A stretch of DNA of 64,000 nucleotides, from the NCBI RefSeq assembly GCF_003387375.1, contig NZ_QUNG01000003.1, positions 186,001 to 250,000 of the forward strand, written 5' to 3'. Of this stretch, positions 9,900 through 19,016 are shown piece after piece (the first letter of the stretch is position 1; each line of letters opens with the position of its first letter). A program made the position numbers and the translations under genes. Source of the stretch: Marinomonas pollencensis (GTDB lineage: Bacteria; Pseudomonadota; Gammaproteobacteria; Pseudomonadales; Marinomonadaceae). Under the pieces are notes generated by a model that saw nothing but the letters and a program-made list of their open reading frames with translations, made no database searches and was not told the DNA's origin.

Positions 9900-10287
9900 T
9901 AAAGCGATCCTCTGCGTTTTTTTATGCGGCGTTACTATAAACAGAGAAGTTCACTTTTTAACTATTCAAACAAAGGAAGATGAGCGCAAAAAAACAGGAT
10001 TGTTGTACTCTATTTTGAGGAGAGGCAAAGCAGTACAAAAAGGGCGCGAAAAAGCATAACGATCACAGATAATGTGTAAAGATGGGAAGTTAAGCGTTTA
10101 GAAAAAAACGTTTTTTATTTTTATCCCTTTAAGAACAAGGATTTAAGTTCTTTTTTTATAATATTCCTGATGCAATACACACACTTAGTCACAGAAGCTC
10201 CTTATTACACGAGCGAGCCTATCTTAGCCTTCGTGGCTTGCTAATAAGAATTTAGCTGATGGGTATTTAGGACACACACTGGCCAAT
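9900..10287. other. Long intergenic region upstream of the porin gene
   Basis: About 390 bp without a convincing gene. It should hold the porin promoter and its regulators. It has several A/T runs (around 10105-10125 and 10145-10162). I could not assign a specific operator. The open frame on the + strand here is not protein-like. Confidence 0.5.
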
Positions 10288-10321
10288 AAAAAGCCCCCAG
10301 CAGATACCGACTGAGGGCTTT
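10288..10321 (-). terminator. Rho-independent terminator of efp
   Basis: Stem AAAGCCC (10290-10296) with GGGCTTT (10315-10321). Read on the minus strand it is followed by a run of T. It sits 25 bp after the efp stop codon. Confidence 0.85.
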
Positions 10322-10345
10322 GAAAACAGCGCCGTTTACAAGTAA

Positions 10346-10921
10346 TTATTTACCCGTGGCGCGAGATACGTACTCACCTGTACGTGTATCAACACGTAGC
10401 ACTTCACCGATATTGATAAAAAGCGGAACACGAACCATAGCGCCTGTGACTAAGAACGCTGGCTTAGAACCACCGTTTGCAGTATCACCTTTCACGCCTG
10501 GGTCTGTGTCTTTCACTTCTAATTCAATGAAGTTCGGAGCCGATACGGCCAATGGCGCACCGTTGTATAAAGTAACAACGTACTTTTCTTGCTCTTTAAG
10601 CCATTTCATTGCATCGCCTACCGCAGTTTCATCGGCTGCATGCTGTTCGAATGAACCATCGGTCACCATGAAATACCAAAACTCGCCATCGGTATACAAG
10701 TATTCCATGTCGGTTTCCATGACATCGGCGCCTTCTAGCGTATCACCCGATTTAAACGTACGCTCCCACACACGACCAGAACGCAGGTTACGTAGTTTAA
10801 GACGGTTAAACGCTTGGCCTTTACCAGGTTTAACATGTTCATTATCCAAAATCGCACATGGATCACCATCAACCATTACCTTGGTACCACTGCGCATTTC
10901 GCTAGTAGAAATATTAGCCAT
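10346..10921 (-). CDS. efp: Elongation factor P
   Basis: 191 aa, close to the 188 aa of E. coli EF-P. Three beta-barrel domains fold like a tRNA and relieve ribosome stalling at polyproline motifs. The loop [10 protein letters not shown] places the modified residue at Lys34, exactly the position that EpmA beta-lysylates. The C-terminal domain carries [13 protein letters not shown]. It is divergent from epmB; the pairing of efp with epmB and the nearby epmA shows that the beta-lysyl form of EF-P is used here, not the rhamnosyl or hypusine-like forms. Confidence 0.97.
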   Translation of the reverse strand: MANISTSEMRSGTKVMVDGDPCAILDNEHVKPGKGQAFNRLKLRNLRSGRVWERTFKSGDTLEGADVMETDMEYLYTDGEFWYFMVTDGSFEQHAADETAVGDAMKWLKEQEKYVVTLYNGAPLAVSAPNFIELEVKDTDPGVKGDTANGGSKPAFLVTGAMVRVPLFINIGEVLRVDTRTGEYVSRATGK

Positions 10922-10982
10922 ACATCCTCACCGTGTATTTTTTAGAGAAAAGGCCCTAACTGACGTATCATGTCAGCCTGAC

Positions 10983-11028
10983 GATCTCAGCAAACATCTT
11001 TTCAAATAAAAGAACGTTTGCGAAGATC
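10983..11028. promoter_or_regulatory. Long imperfect inverted repeat between efp and epmB
   Basis: GATCTCAGCAAACATCTTTT at 10983 onward pairs imperfectly with the segment ending at 11028 (AAAAGAACGTTTGCGAAGATC reversed). The loop is CAAATA. It lies in the shared 5' region of two divergent genes, so it could be a leader hairpin or a binding site. Function is not known. Confidence 0.45.
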
Positions 11029-11111
11029 TCAAAGAGCCCAAGGCCTAATCGGCCTGAAATTAGTTGGCGCCAATCATAACCCAAATCAACTCAACTTTGC
11101 AGATATTTGAC

Positions 11112-12125
11112 GTGATCCCTATTCAAACAGACACTACTTTAACTTGGTCACAGCACCTCGCTAGCGCCTTAACAAGCTTACCTGAGCTAATCCAACACCT
11201 AAAGCTGCCGAGTGACATGCTAACTAACGGTCAGGCTGCTCAAGCTGCTTTTAAGTTACTCGTACCGCGCCCGTATTTATCACGCATTGAAATCGGTAAT
11301 CCACAGGATCCTCTGTTATTACAAGTCCTTCCCAGTGAGATGGAAATGCAAGCAGTGCCTGGCTACACCGCTGACCCTTTACAAGAAGCCGATCATAATC
11401 CACAAAAAGCCATTGTTCATAAGTATAAACGACGCTTATTAGTCATTGCGGCCGGTAGCTGCGCAGTGAATTGCCGCTACTGTTTTCGTCGTCATTTTCC
11501 TTACGGTGACAACCAATTAGCGCAAGCTGAATGGCAATCTGTGATCGACTACATAAGCGCTCACCCAGAAGTCAATGAAGTCATTCTTAGCGGTGGTGAC
11601 CCTTTGATGATGAAAGACGCTTTACTGGCCGATAAAATCCGCAAACTTGAATCCCTACCTCAGATTAAGCGTTTTCGAATTCACTCTCGTTTGCCCGTGG
11701 TTATCCCACAGCGCGTATGTGATGAAATGTTGGATTGGATCAAAAATAGCCGTTTAGACATCGTCATGGTGTGGCACATTAACCATGCGAATGAAGTGGA
11801 TGAAGAGGTCATACTTGCCACTAAAAAATTAACACAAGCCGGGGTTACCTTATTAAATCAAGGCGTGTTACTAAAAGGTATTAATGACACAGTAGACGCA
11901 CAAGTTGCTCTAAGTGAAGCCGTGTTTAAAGCAGGCCTAATGCCTTACTATATGTTCACCCTAGACCCAGTCGACGGCGCCGCTCACTTTGATATCAGTA
12001 TTGAGCAAGCACAACGTCTAATGGGAAAAGTGGCCGCTGAATTGCCTGGCTATTTAGTGCCAAGATTGGCGAAAGAAATCCCCGGCAAACAAGCAAAAAC
12101 CGTCTTTGCCCCGTTGACTGATTAG
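11112..12125 (+). CDS. epmB: Lysine 2,3-aminomutase-type radical SAM enzyme EpmB (YjeK)
   Basis: 337 aa if it starts at GTG 11112, which fits the ~342-aa E. coli enzyme; the frame also allows TTG at 11064 (353 aa), and neither has a strong ribosome site. The radical-SAM cluster motif is CAVNCRYCFRRHF, cysteines at about 117, 121 and 124. SGGDPLMM binds the SAM, and the C-terminal part carries the PLP-lysine context of the KamA family. It converts (S)-alpha-lysine to (R)-beta-lysine, the donor for EpmA. It is divergent from efp, whose product is the final target. Confidence 0.93.
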   Translation: MIPIQTDTTLTWSQHLASALTSLPELIQHLKLPSDMLTNGQAAQAAFKLLVPRPYLSRIEIGNPQDPLLLQVLPSEMEMQAVPGYTADPLQEADHNPQKAIVHKYKRRLLVIAAGSCAVNCRYCFRRHFPYGDNQLAQAEWQSVIDYISAHPEVNEVILSGGDPLMMKDALLADKIRKLESLPQIKRFRIHSRLPVVIPQRVCDEMLDWIKNSRLDIVMVWHINHANEVDEEVILATKKLTQAGVTLLNQGVLLKGINDTVDAQVALSEAVFKAGLMPYYMFTLDPVDGAAHFDISIEQAQRLMGKVAAELPGYLVPRLAKEIPGKQAKTVFAPLTD

Positions 12126-12151
12126 CCACTTTCGAGACAACAGAATAGAGT

Positions 12152-13504
12152 CTAGCGCGCCAAGGCAATACGCGCCGTTTTAACCATCTGACGGCGAATA
12201 CAGACCTGTGGCGCGAATTGGTATAAATCGCCATTGCGACCGACTAATTGACGCGGCACCTGACTAAGCTTCGCGACTTGGCCATTCGCTACTAGATGCT
12301 CCGGTTCACCATGAACCGGCACAGCAATTTCTGGTTGCACCCACGAGTACAATTGACTCAACTCGTCTCTACAAGGGTGCCCGCTCACATGAATGGTTAA
12401 TGCCGTATCCTGCTGCTGTAAAGTGCGGATTTTACGGCCTTTAAATTGCTCAACCAAGCGCATAATAGCGGTTTCATTGCCGGGTATCATCATAGCGCTA
12501 AAGATTACCAGGTCGTCGGCGTCTAAACTTAAGTCAAAACAAGTATCTGACGCTAATCGATTCAATGTCGCTCTGGGCTCTCCTTGACTGCCTGTGACAA
12601 CGGCCAGTACTTCTTCTTTAGGCAGATAGCCCAAATGTGCTGACTCAATTAACGGAATATCATCCGGCCAATAACCTGTCGCTTTGGCGGCGCCTACCAT
12701 GTTAATTAATGATCGACCGATCAAGGCTAGATAACGACCTGTTTGCTTCGCAACTCTTCCCAAAGCAACTAAACGCGCTACATTGCTGCTAAAACACCCG
12801 ACAACAACACGGCCTTTTTCCACCTCAATCGCTCGCAATAAACCTTCATAACATTCGCTTTCTGAAGCAGAATGCCCCTCACGCAATGCATTGGTAGAAT
12901 CACACACCATAGCTCGAATTGGCGTTTTCGAAAGTGCCTTAAAGCGATCTGCAGAAAAGCCTTTACCAATAATCGGCTGTTTATCTATTTTCCAGTCTCC
13001 AGTATGAAAAATCTGCCCGGCTGGCGTGTCGATCGTCATCGCAAAAGGTTCCGGTACAGAATGGGTCAAGGCGAGCCAAGAAACCGAAAACACACCAATT
13101 TTTTGCGTCTGATTCTCTTCCATCACAATCACAGGAACTTCATCAGCTAAACCAACCTGAACCAGCTTGCGACGTAATACTTCCGCAGTGAAGGCCGTGG
13201 TGTATACAGGGCACTGAAAACGGCGCCACAGAAATGGCAAAGCCCCAACATGATCCTCATGAGCATGAGTAATCACAATACCGGCGAGTCGTTCTTTTTG
13301 GTCACTAATAAATTTAGGATCAGCCGACACAACTTCCGCGGTATGAAGGTCATCAGGGACCAGCGGTTCATTAAATGAAACGCCACAATCGACCATTAGC
13401 CATTGTCCATCATGACCATAAAGGTTCATGTTCATGCCGATTTCACCTGTGCCACCCAGAGGTAAAAACCACAAATCTTGTTCGCTTGGTATCAGTGAAG
13501 AAAT
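12152..13504 (-). CDS. RNase J-type metallo-beta-lactamase/beta-CASP ribonuclease
   Basis: The frame from TTG 13474 gives 440 aa, but that start removes the first beta strand context (DLWFLPLGGTGEIGMN). The open frame continues upstream to 13552 with no ATG, GTG or TTG. An AGGAGT (13510-13515) lies six bases before ATT at 13504, giving a likely 450-aa protein; ATT as start is inference. Metal site HAHEDH is at about 70-75 of the short form, GDWKID follows, then the beta-CASP region and HVSGH plus PVHGEPEH motifs. By family it is a 5'-3' exo/endoribonuclease. RNase J is uncommon in gammaproteobacteria. Confidence 0.85.
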   Translation of the reverse strand: MSSLIPSEQDLWFLPLGGTGEIGMNMNLYGHDGQWLMVDCGVSFNEPLVPDDLHTAEVVSADPKFISDQKERLAGIVITHAHEDHVGALPFLWRRFQCPVYTTAFTAEVLRRKLVQVGLADEVPVIVMEENQTQKIGVFSVSWLALTHSVPEPFAMTIDTPAGQIFHTGDWKIDKQPIIGKGFSADRFKALSKTPIRAMVCDSTNALREGHSASESECYEGLLRAIEVEKGRVVVGCFSSNVARLVALGRVAKQTGRYLALIGRSLINMVGAAKATGYWPDDIPLIESAHLGYLPKEEVLAVVTGSQGEPRATLNRLASDTCFDLSLDADDLVIFSAMMIPGNETAIMRLVEQFKGRKIRTLQQQDTALTIHVSGHPCRDELSQLYSWVQPEIAVPVHGEPEHLVANGQVAKLSQVPRQLVGRNGDLYQFAPQVCIRRQMVKTARIALAR

Positions 13505-13672
13505 AACCCACTCCTGTTGAAGAAAATAAGCATTGAAAAGGTTTTGTCTATGTTACGTGATTTCTTATAAGATCCCAGTCTAAGAGAGGCTTATGCCTTA
13601 TTCAGTTCAAGACCCAGTGTCTTTTTTACGTCTATATTACACTTAGAAACGCGTTATTTTATCGAGGCCTAG

Positions 13673-14590
13673 ATGCACAGTACCGCTCCAACCCCCCATA
13701 GAAAACAGCGCATCATGATGATCTCCGCTATTGTCGGGTTGCTCTTAGTCTGCATCGCCTTTTTTGCGCTTAAGTATGTTGGCAGCCGTTACACCACTCA
13801 AATCATTACCCAGCAAATAGAGGAATCCGGCTTAACGCCATTGATTCATTATAAAAAAATAACCTTCGACACGCTCACCCTGAGTCCGGTCATGCACTCA
13901 GTTTCCATTGGTAACCAGCGCTACCCTTGGTTACGATTCTCGAAAATAACATTCAACGCACTGCCCATTAATTACCCGCAACTCGACATTGAATTCCAAT
14001 TTGATGACAGCCAACAGCCATTAGCTCGCGATACCCAGCGTTTGCTCGCGATCGCAGGCGTCAACCAATTAACTGGTCACGGACGCTTTTTATCAAAGCC
14101 CAACGGCAACAATATAGACTCCACATTGACACTCACTATGCCCCATCTCGGCCAACTTTATTTATCGACTAACTTGGATATTTTGGACGCCGATTTCTCT
14201 TTACACGAACTACGCTCTGACTTACTCGCGTCGTTGGCTTTAGGCCAGCTCGATGCCATGCCCATTTTATATGGTGAAAGTGTTGCCTTACATAAACTTG
14301 CCTTACGCTTTCAAGATAATGGCTTAACCAAACAAATTTGGCCGCACTCTCAATCTAATGAAAAGCGCTTATTAGTTAAATCCATTATCAACTCCATAGG
14401 GTTAGCGGCATATGACTCACCGCAAGCGGAATACCTTGCGACACAGTTCGAAAACTTTCTAGCAAATCCTAAGCAATTGTCCTTTTCTATGCTGCCTAAA
14501 AAAGCCATCAAGCTATCGTCTTTAATGAAATTTTCGCAAGAGAAATCCCTTTACCTAAAGTCTGATATGGCATTAATGGCGAAACAGTAA
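13673..14590 (+). CDS. Hypothetical membrane-anchored protein
   Basis: 305 aa that I do not recognise. A short basic N-terminus is followed by one hydrophobic helix (about residues 14-38, MMISAIVGLLLVCIAFFAL). The rest is predicted to lie in the periplasm. The first ATG (13673) or the MM at residues 14-15 could be the start. The layout (single TM, then a soluble region about an ester-like LTLSPVMHSVSIG strand pattern) recalls DUF945-like proteins, but I see no decisive motif. It stands alone between RNase J and the NYN gene. Confidence 0.7.
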   Translation: MHSTAPTPHRKQRIMMISAIVGLLLVCIAFFALKYVGSRYTTQIITQQIEESGLTPLIHYKKITFDTLTLSPVMHSVSIGNQRYPWLRFSKITFNALPINYPQLDIEFQFDDSQQPLARDTQRLLAIAGVNQLTGHGRFLSKPNGNNIDSTLTLTMPHLGQLYLSTNLDILDADFSLHELRSDLLASLALGQLDAMPILYGESVALHKLALRFQDNGLTKQIWPHSQSNEKRLLVKSIINSIGLAAYDSPQAEYLATQFENFLANPKQLSFSMLPKKAIKLSSLMKFSQEKSLYLKSDMALMAKQ

Positions 14591-14696
14591 ACGAACAACA
14601 CATACAGCATGGGTCGGTCATCATGCAGAGGAAATTTTCTTGTCCGCCTGGTTAATCTCCTTTATCTTTAGAAGCTGATAAAAAATCGAGCGATAA

Positions 14697-15173
14697 ATGA
14701 AAAACGTAACCATCTTAGTTGATGTGCAAAATATTTATTACACAACCCGGCAGGCTTATGGTCGTCGTTTTGATTACAACGCCTTCTGGCAGCAAATCAC
14801 CCACGACAGACAGGTGGTTAAAGCCATTGCCTATGCCGTCGATCGCGGCGATGAAAAACAACGTCAGTTTCAAAATATTCTAAGAGCCATTGGCTTTGAG
14901 GTGAAACTGAAGCCTTATATTCAAAGAGCGGATGGCTCCAGCAAAGGGGACTGGGATGTTGGCATCACCCTAGACGCAATGGAATATGGACCAGACAGCG
15001 ATATTTTAGTATTAGCATCAGGGGATGGGGACTTTGACTTATTGGCACAGAAACTCGACGCTAAATACCATACTCAAGTCGAGGTGTATGGCGTCCCTAT
15101 GCTAACGGCGAACTCACTGGTAAATGCAGCGACCAAGTTTTATCCTATCAAGGAAAACTTATTACTCAAATAG
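14697..15173 (+). CDS. NYN domain protein of the LabA/DUF88 family
   Basis: 158 aa, a single NYN (PIN-like) domain. Conserved acidic residues are in place: VDVQNIY at the N-terminus, DWDVGITLDA in the middle and ASGDGDFDLL near residue 105, which together form the metal-binding nuclease site of the family. NYN proteins are predicted RNases; in cyanobacteria LabA affects circadian output. The role here is not known. No partner gene is adjacent. Confidence 0.88.
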   Translation: MKNVTILVDVQNIYYTTRQAYGRRFDYNAFWQQITHDRQVVKAIAYAVDRGDEKQRQFQNILRAIGFEVKLKPYIQRADGSSKGDWDVGITLDAMEYGPDSDILVLASGDGDFDLLAQKLDAKYHTQVEVYGVPMLTANSLVNAATKFYPIKENLLLK

Positions 15174-15257
15174 TATAACTGAATATTGCTAAGGGATAAG
15201 CGCGACCTATTATTCTTGCATTGATTGGAATTCAACACTTAATGGACTGAGATGTGA

Positions 15258-16253
15258 ATGATGCTTTTTTCTAAGAAAACCAACCCGCTGCGAATTTCCT
15301 TATTAACAGGATTAAGTCTTCTGGTTGGTGTATTGATGGGCATTTATAGTCCAATCAATCTTTTTTATTTAGATATGCCAATAATTGGCGTCATCGAAAT
15401 AATGATTTCTCTGTTTAGCTTTTATTGCTTCTGGTGTGCTAAAACCGGCAAGGCAAAAGTCTATCAGTCCTACGTGCTTGTCTTTTTGACTACTTTTTTA
15501 ATTTATCTCGCCGCTTATAGTGCAGACATCAGAGCGCTTTCCTTTTTATGGGGGCTTGCTTTGCCCATTGTGTATTACCTTATGTTTGGTGAAAAACAAG
15601 GGTTTTACTTTACTTGTCTAATTTTATTACCCAGTATTTATATTCTTTTTATTAACTCCCCTAGCGAAGAATTCATTTCTTATCGCGCCATCGTTAACTA
15701 TACATTCGCTCATTTCTTCATCTGGTTTTTATGCCACTTATATGAAAAACAGCACAACCAAGACAAAATACAGCTACAAATAATGGCGCACAACGATGCA
15801 CTAACTGGGGTAAAAAATCGTCACGCTTTAGAAAAGCATTTTAAGAGATTAGAAAAAAACGCCATTCAGGCCAATGTATTATTGGTCGATATCGATTTTT
15901 TTAAGTTGGTAAATGATGAGTTCGGTCACAGTGTTGGTGATGCTGTACTGATTGAAGTGGCCAAATGCCTACAAAGCCAGACGGATGAAGACGCTATTTA
16001 TCGGCTAGGTGGTGAAGAGTTTGTCATTTTGTTAGAGAAGGTAAGCATTGAAGATAGCCGCAAAAAAGCAGAGCAAATTCGCCATGCGATTGAGCAACAC
16101 ACCTTCCATAGCCATGATTTACATCTGCACCTTACGGTCAGCATTGGCGTCGCACAATCTTCCCTTGGCAACGCTATGATCGATGCCTTGCATAGGGCCG
16201 ACAACAAGCTTTATCAAGCTAAGAACAAAGGTCGCAATGCGGTTTGTGCTTAG
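15258..16253 (+). CDS. Membrane diguanylate cyclase with multi-TM N-terminal sensor
   Basis: 331 aa. About five or six hydrophobic helices fill residues 12-170, a MASE-like membrane sensor of no family I can name. The GGDEF domain covers about 175-330: VDIDFFKLVND is the metal/GTP loop and RLGGEEF is the active A-site. The RxxD inhibitory site is missing (TDED at that position). It is expected to make c-di-GMP at the inner membrane. It starts ATGATG; either Met is possible. Confidence 0.88.
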   Translation: MMLFSKKTNPLRISLLTGLSLLVGVLMGIYSPINLFYLDMPIIGVIEIMISLFSFYCFWCAKTGKAKVYQSYVLVFLTTFLIYLAAYSADIRALSFLWGLALPIVYYLMFGEKQGFYFTCLILLPSIYILFINSPSEEFISYRAIVNYTFAHFFIWFLCHLYEKQHNQDKIQLQIMAHNDALTGVKNRHALEKHFKRLEKNAIQANVLLVDIDFFKLVNDEFGHSVGDAVLIEVAKCLQSQTDEDAIYRLGGEEFVILLEKVSIEDSRKKAEQIRHAIEQHTFHSHDLHLHLTVSIGVAQSSLGNAMIDALHRADNKLYQAKNKGRNAVCA

Positions 16254-16278
16254 CCTCAGGCAACCAAGCGATTTACAG

Positions 16279-16500
16279 TTAGCAAAACGTCTCTAAATAA
16301 AGCGCTTCTACCTTGTCTCTTGCCCAAGGCGTTTTGCGCAGGAATTTCAAACTTGATTTCACCGATGGGTCGCTTTTAAAGCAGTTGATATTGATTCTAA
16401 TCGACAACTCTTCCCAACCAAAATGCTCAGCTAGATCCGTAACAATTTTTTCCAATTTCACCCCATGTAATGGGTTATTCGCTTGTGCTGTCATAGTCAT
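16279..16500 (-). CDS. VF530-family DNA-binding protein (DUF2132)
   Basis: 73 aa from the ATG at 16500; the longer frame to 16656 adds a hydrophobic stretch not seen in the family. The core [16 protein letters not shown], with HFGWEELS and the ending [18 protein letters not shown], is the full VF530 domain known from Vibrio fischeri, a small helical fold reported to bind DNA. A GAGAG ribosome site precedes the start. It is divergent from hlyU. Confidence 0.88.
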   Translation of the reverse strand: MTMTAQANNPLHGVKLEKIVTDLAEHFGWEELSIRININCFKSDPSVKSSLKFLRKTPWARDKVEALYLETFC

Positions 16501-16672
16501 ATGTCTCTCAAAATTCGTTGCGTTATTATACCCTATCTGGTCGACGAGCTTACGCTCATCGATAAAGGATTTTGACCTGACTAAAAATAGCACTAAGAAC
16601 ATTTGACTAATCGCCAAAATCCCCGAAAAATAGGCAACATAAAACGAAAAAATCAATTATTAGGAGCACCAC

Positions 16673-16963
16673 ATGGGTATTTTATCTGGACTAAAAGGAC
16701 TATTTTCTGGCGGCGAGAGTGCCCCTGAGGCAGCAGCAGAAGAAGCGGTCGAATATAAAGGCTTTGAAATCATCCCAGCCCCCATTCCTGAAGGCGGACA
16801 GTTCCGCGTAGCGGCAACTATTACTAAAGGGGAAGGTGAGGAGCAAAAAACCCATCAATTCATCCGCTCTGATTTAATTCCAAGTCGAGATGAATGCATT
16901 GCGATTACCATGCGCAAAACCAAATTGACCATCGACCAACTGGGCGATAATTTATTTGGCTAA
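16673..16963 (+). CDS. HlyU-family transcriptional regulator
   Basis: 96 aa, with GGAG 8 bases before the ATG. After a short glycine/alanine-rich head, the HlyU (PF10115) core is YKGFEIIPAPIPEGGQFRVAATI, then THQFIRSD and RDECIAITMRKTKLTIDQLG. Vibrio HlyU activates haemolysin genes, but the PF10115 proteins are a distinct short family whose role is poorly known. Its stop is followed after 31 bp by the hydrolase gene, possibly the same transcript. Confidence 0.85.
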   Translation: MGILSGLKGLFSGGESAPEAAAEEAVEYKGFEIIPAPIPEGGQFRVAATITKGEGEEQKTHQFIRSDLIPSRDECIAITMRKTKLTIDQLGDNLFG

Positions 16964-16994
16964 CATCTCCCCCCTTCATTAAAAGAAGAGCATT

Positions 16995-18008
16995 ATGAGC
17001 ACATCAATAGGAAAGCACTGGAAGAAAGTCAGCGACCATGAAGACCTATTGGGCCAGCAATACCGTGCTCGAACCTTTTCTTTTACGGGATCGAGGGGCT
17101 CGGTTCATAGCACCTTGGTAAACCATCTAGCTGAACAGCAGGCCAGCCATGCGATTCTCTATATACATGGTTACACTGACTATTTTTTTCAAACGGGTTT
17201 AGCTGATCACTTTGTTACTCAAGGTTATCGTTTCTACGCCTTGGATTTACAAGGCTATGGTCGATCAATCAGGCCTAACTCGCCGCCAAATTGGTGTGAC
17301 TCAATTGAACAATACGGGCAAGATTTAGACATTGCCTTAGCCACGATAAAAGCCGATGGCGTCGACACTGTTACGTTACTAGCACACTCAACTGGCGGGC
17401 TGGTAAGCGCGACTTATTTGGCTCAGCCTTATTCGTCTACAGAACGTGCCAGCCAATATCAAACCGCTTTTCCAGAGGTCTCCGGACTGATTTTAAACAG
17501 CCCTTTTTTGGCGTTACCATTTTCTCCTAACACCCTACAATGGCTAAGCTACCCTGTTTATGCTCTGGTTTCTCTGTTTCCATTTGCTTCTTTACACTCA
17601 AAAAAAGCCTCCCTATACAGTAAGACATTACATCAGGTATTTGGTGGTGAATGGGCCTACCGCTTAGATTGGAAGCCTGCCGCGGGCTACCCTTTGTCTT
17701 TTCATTGGCTGAAACAAATCATACGGGCACAACATCAACTTGCAGCAAAGAAAATAACCATCCCCACCCTATTGTGTCATTCAAAAATCAGTACTTTAAA
17801 CAAAAAAACCGTTGCTGAAATGCAATTGGGAGATGGCGTGCTAGACATCGACAGTATGCAAGTGGCAGCTCAAAAAGTGTTTGATGCGCTTTCCTGCGTC
17901 GCTATTGAAAAAGGCTTTCATGACCTATACCTTTCTCATCAACCAGCGCGAGAAGCCTATTTAACCAGCATAGATAACTGGCTAAATAGACAACAGAAAG
18001 AGTCGTAA
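16995..18008 (+). CDS. Alpha/beta hydrolase, serine aminopeptidase/lysophospholipase-like
   Basis: 337 aa, single alpha/beta-hydrolase domain. The oxyanion region is ILYIHGYTDYFFQ, the nucleophile elbow is LAHSTGGL (Ser about 136), and a late His occurs in GFHDLYLS near residue 310, completing the triad with an Asp before it. This pattern fits the hydrolase_4 (S33-like) group, which includes monoacylglycerol lipases. Substrate is not known. No signal peptide, so cytoplasmic. Confidence 0.87.
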   Translation: MSTSIGKHWKKVSDHEDLLGQQYRARTFSFTGSRGSVHSTLVNHLAEQQASHAILYIHGYTDYFFQTGLADHFVTQGYRFYALDLQGYGRSIRPNSPPNWCDSIEQYGQDLDIALATIKADGVDTVTLLAHSTGGLVSATYLAQPYSSTERASQYQTAFPEVSGLILNSPFLALPFSPNTLQWLSYPVYALVSLFPFASLHSKKASLYSKTLHQVFGGEWAYRLDWKPAAGYPLSFHWLKQIIRAQHQLAAKKITIPTLLCHSKISTLNKKTVAEMQLGDGVLDIDSMQVAAQKVFDALSCVAIEKGFHDLYLSHQPAREAYLTSIDNWLNRQQKES

Positions 18009-18017
18009 GTCCTATTA

Positions 18018-18851
18018 TCAATTGCTTTGCTTACTCATGATGTAATCCAATAAACGCGTTGGTAATAGGCGCTTTAAAAAACCTGCCATGTAGGTTGGGG
18101 TGGTAACATAATAGCGTGGTTTAGGGCGTTGTGATTCCAGTGCGTGCAATAATTTCTTCACAACCGCGCTGGCTGGTAAAGTCTGTGATGATGTAGGTCC
18201 CTCTTTTGATAAACGCCCTATGGCTTCTTCATAGCCTTGCTGATGTCGACTTTGTGAAATATCAATATTTTCTTTTAACGCCTGCAAAGCATTGGCTCTG
18301 AAGCGACTTTCAATTGGGCCTGGCTCAATCAAACTCACATGTATCGGCGTACCAATAAGCTCTAAACGCAATGTGTCTGTTAACCCTTCTAAGGCAAACT
18401 TGCTGGCATTATAAGCACCACGAAATGGCATGGCGACAAGCCCTAACACCGAACTGTTATTAACAATACGTCCATATCCCTGCGCTAGCATGAGCTTTAA
18501 AACCTTAGATGTCAGCTCATGGGTGCCAAAAAAATTTGTCTCAAATTGCTTACGCAATGTCGCTACTGATAAATCTTCAACTGCACCAGGCTGCCCATAA
18601 GCGCCATTATTAAAAAGCGCAAACAAGTGGCCTCCTGTCAGAGCTAGAGTCTCTTGTAAGCCTTTTTCAATGGAAGCAGAATCCGCTAAATCCAATTGCA
18701 CAACATGATGAATGCCAGCGGCTTTGATCTTCTCAATATCTTCGGCTCGGCGACAACTCGCGACGACTAAAAAATCTTTTTGCTGCAACATTTTAGCGGC
18801 TTCCAAACCAATGCCACTAGAACACCCTGTAATTAAAATCGAATACTGCAT
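18018..18851 (-). CDS. Short-chain dehydrogenase/reductase
   Basis: 277 aa. The NAD(P)-binding TGCSSGIG is at the N-terminus (about 8-15), NNGAYG follows, the catalytic Ser is in NNSSVLGLV and the YNASK pair (about Tyr147/Lys151) is intact. The C-terminus, ending LLPTRLLDYIMSKQSN, matches a group of SDRs often annotated as retinol-dehydrogenase-like. Substrate unknown. It is convergent with the hydrolase gene, 9 bp apart. Confidence 0.9.
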   Translation of the reverse strand: MQYSILITGCSSGIGLEAAKMLQQKDFLVVASCRRAEDIEKIKAAGIHHVVQLDLADSASIEKGLQETLALTGGHLFALFNNGAYGQPGAVEDLSVATLRKQFETNFFGTHELTSKVLKLMLAQGYGRIVNNSSVLGLVAMPFRGAYNASKFALEGLTDTLRLELIGTPIHVSLIEPGPIESRFRANALQALKENIDISQSRHQQGYEEAIGRLSKEGPTSSQTLPASAVVKKLLHALESQRPKPRYYVTTPTYMAGFLKRLLPTRLLDYIMSKQSN

Positions 18852-19016
18852 ATTGAACCCTTTTTAAAAAGTGAGTAAATGAAGATAAATAGTGTTAATC
18901 GAATCATTAAACTGACGCTTTTTATTTACCTTCTTAGATCCCTTTAAATACCCTTGTTATTTGGTTGTTTTTCACTTAGGTTACTGTCAATTTTTTATCT
19001 GTCTAAAGTGATTGTA

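Noticed and set aside
9853-10059. 68-codon + strand frame upstream of the porin gene
   Set aside because: It overlaps the porin signal peptide region in antisense and has no known motif.
10320-11009. 229-codon + strand frame opposite efp
   Set aside because: A shadow of efp. The Ser/Pro/Thr-rich composition is typical of antisense frames.
13673-14590. DUF945 assignment for the membrane-anchored protein
   Set aside because: The layout is similar but the protein is shorter and lacks the family motifs, so it is left as hypothetical.
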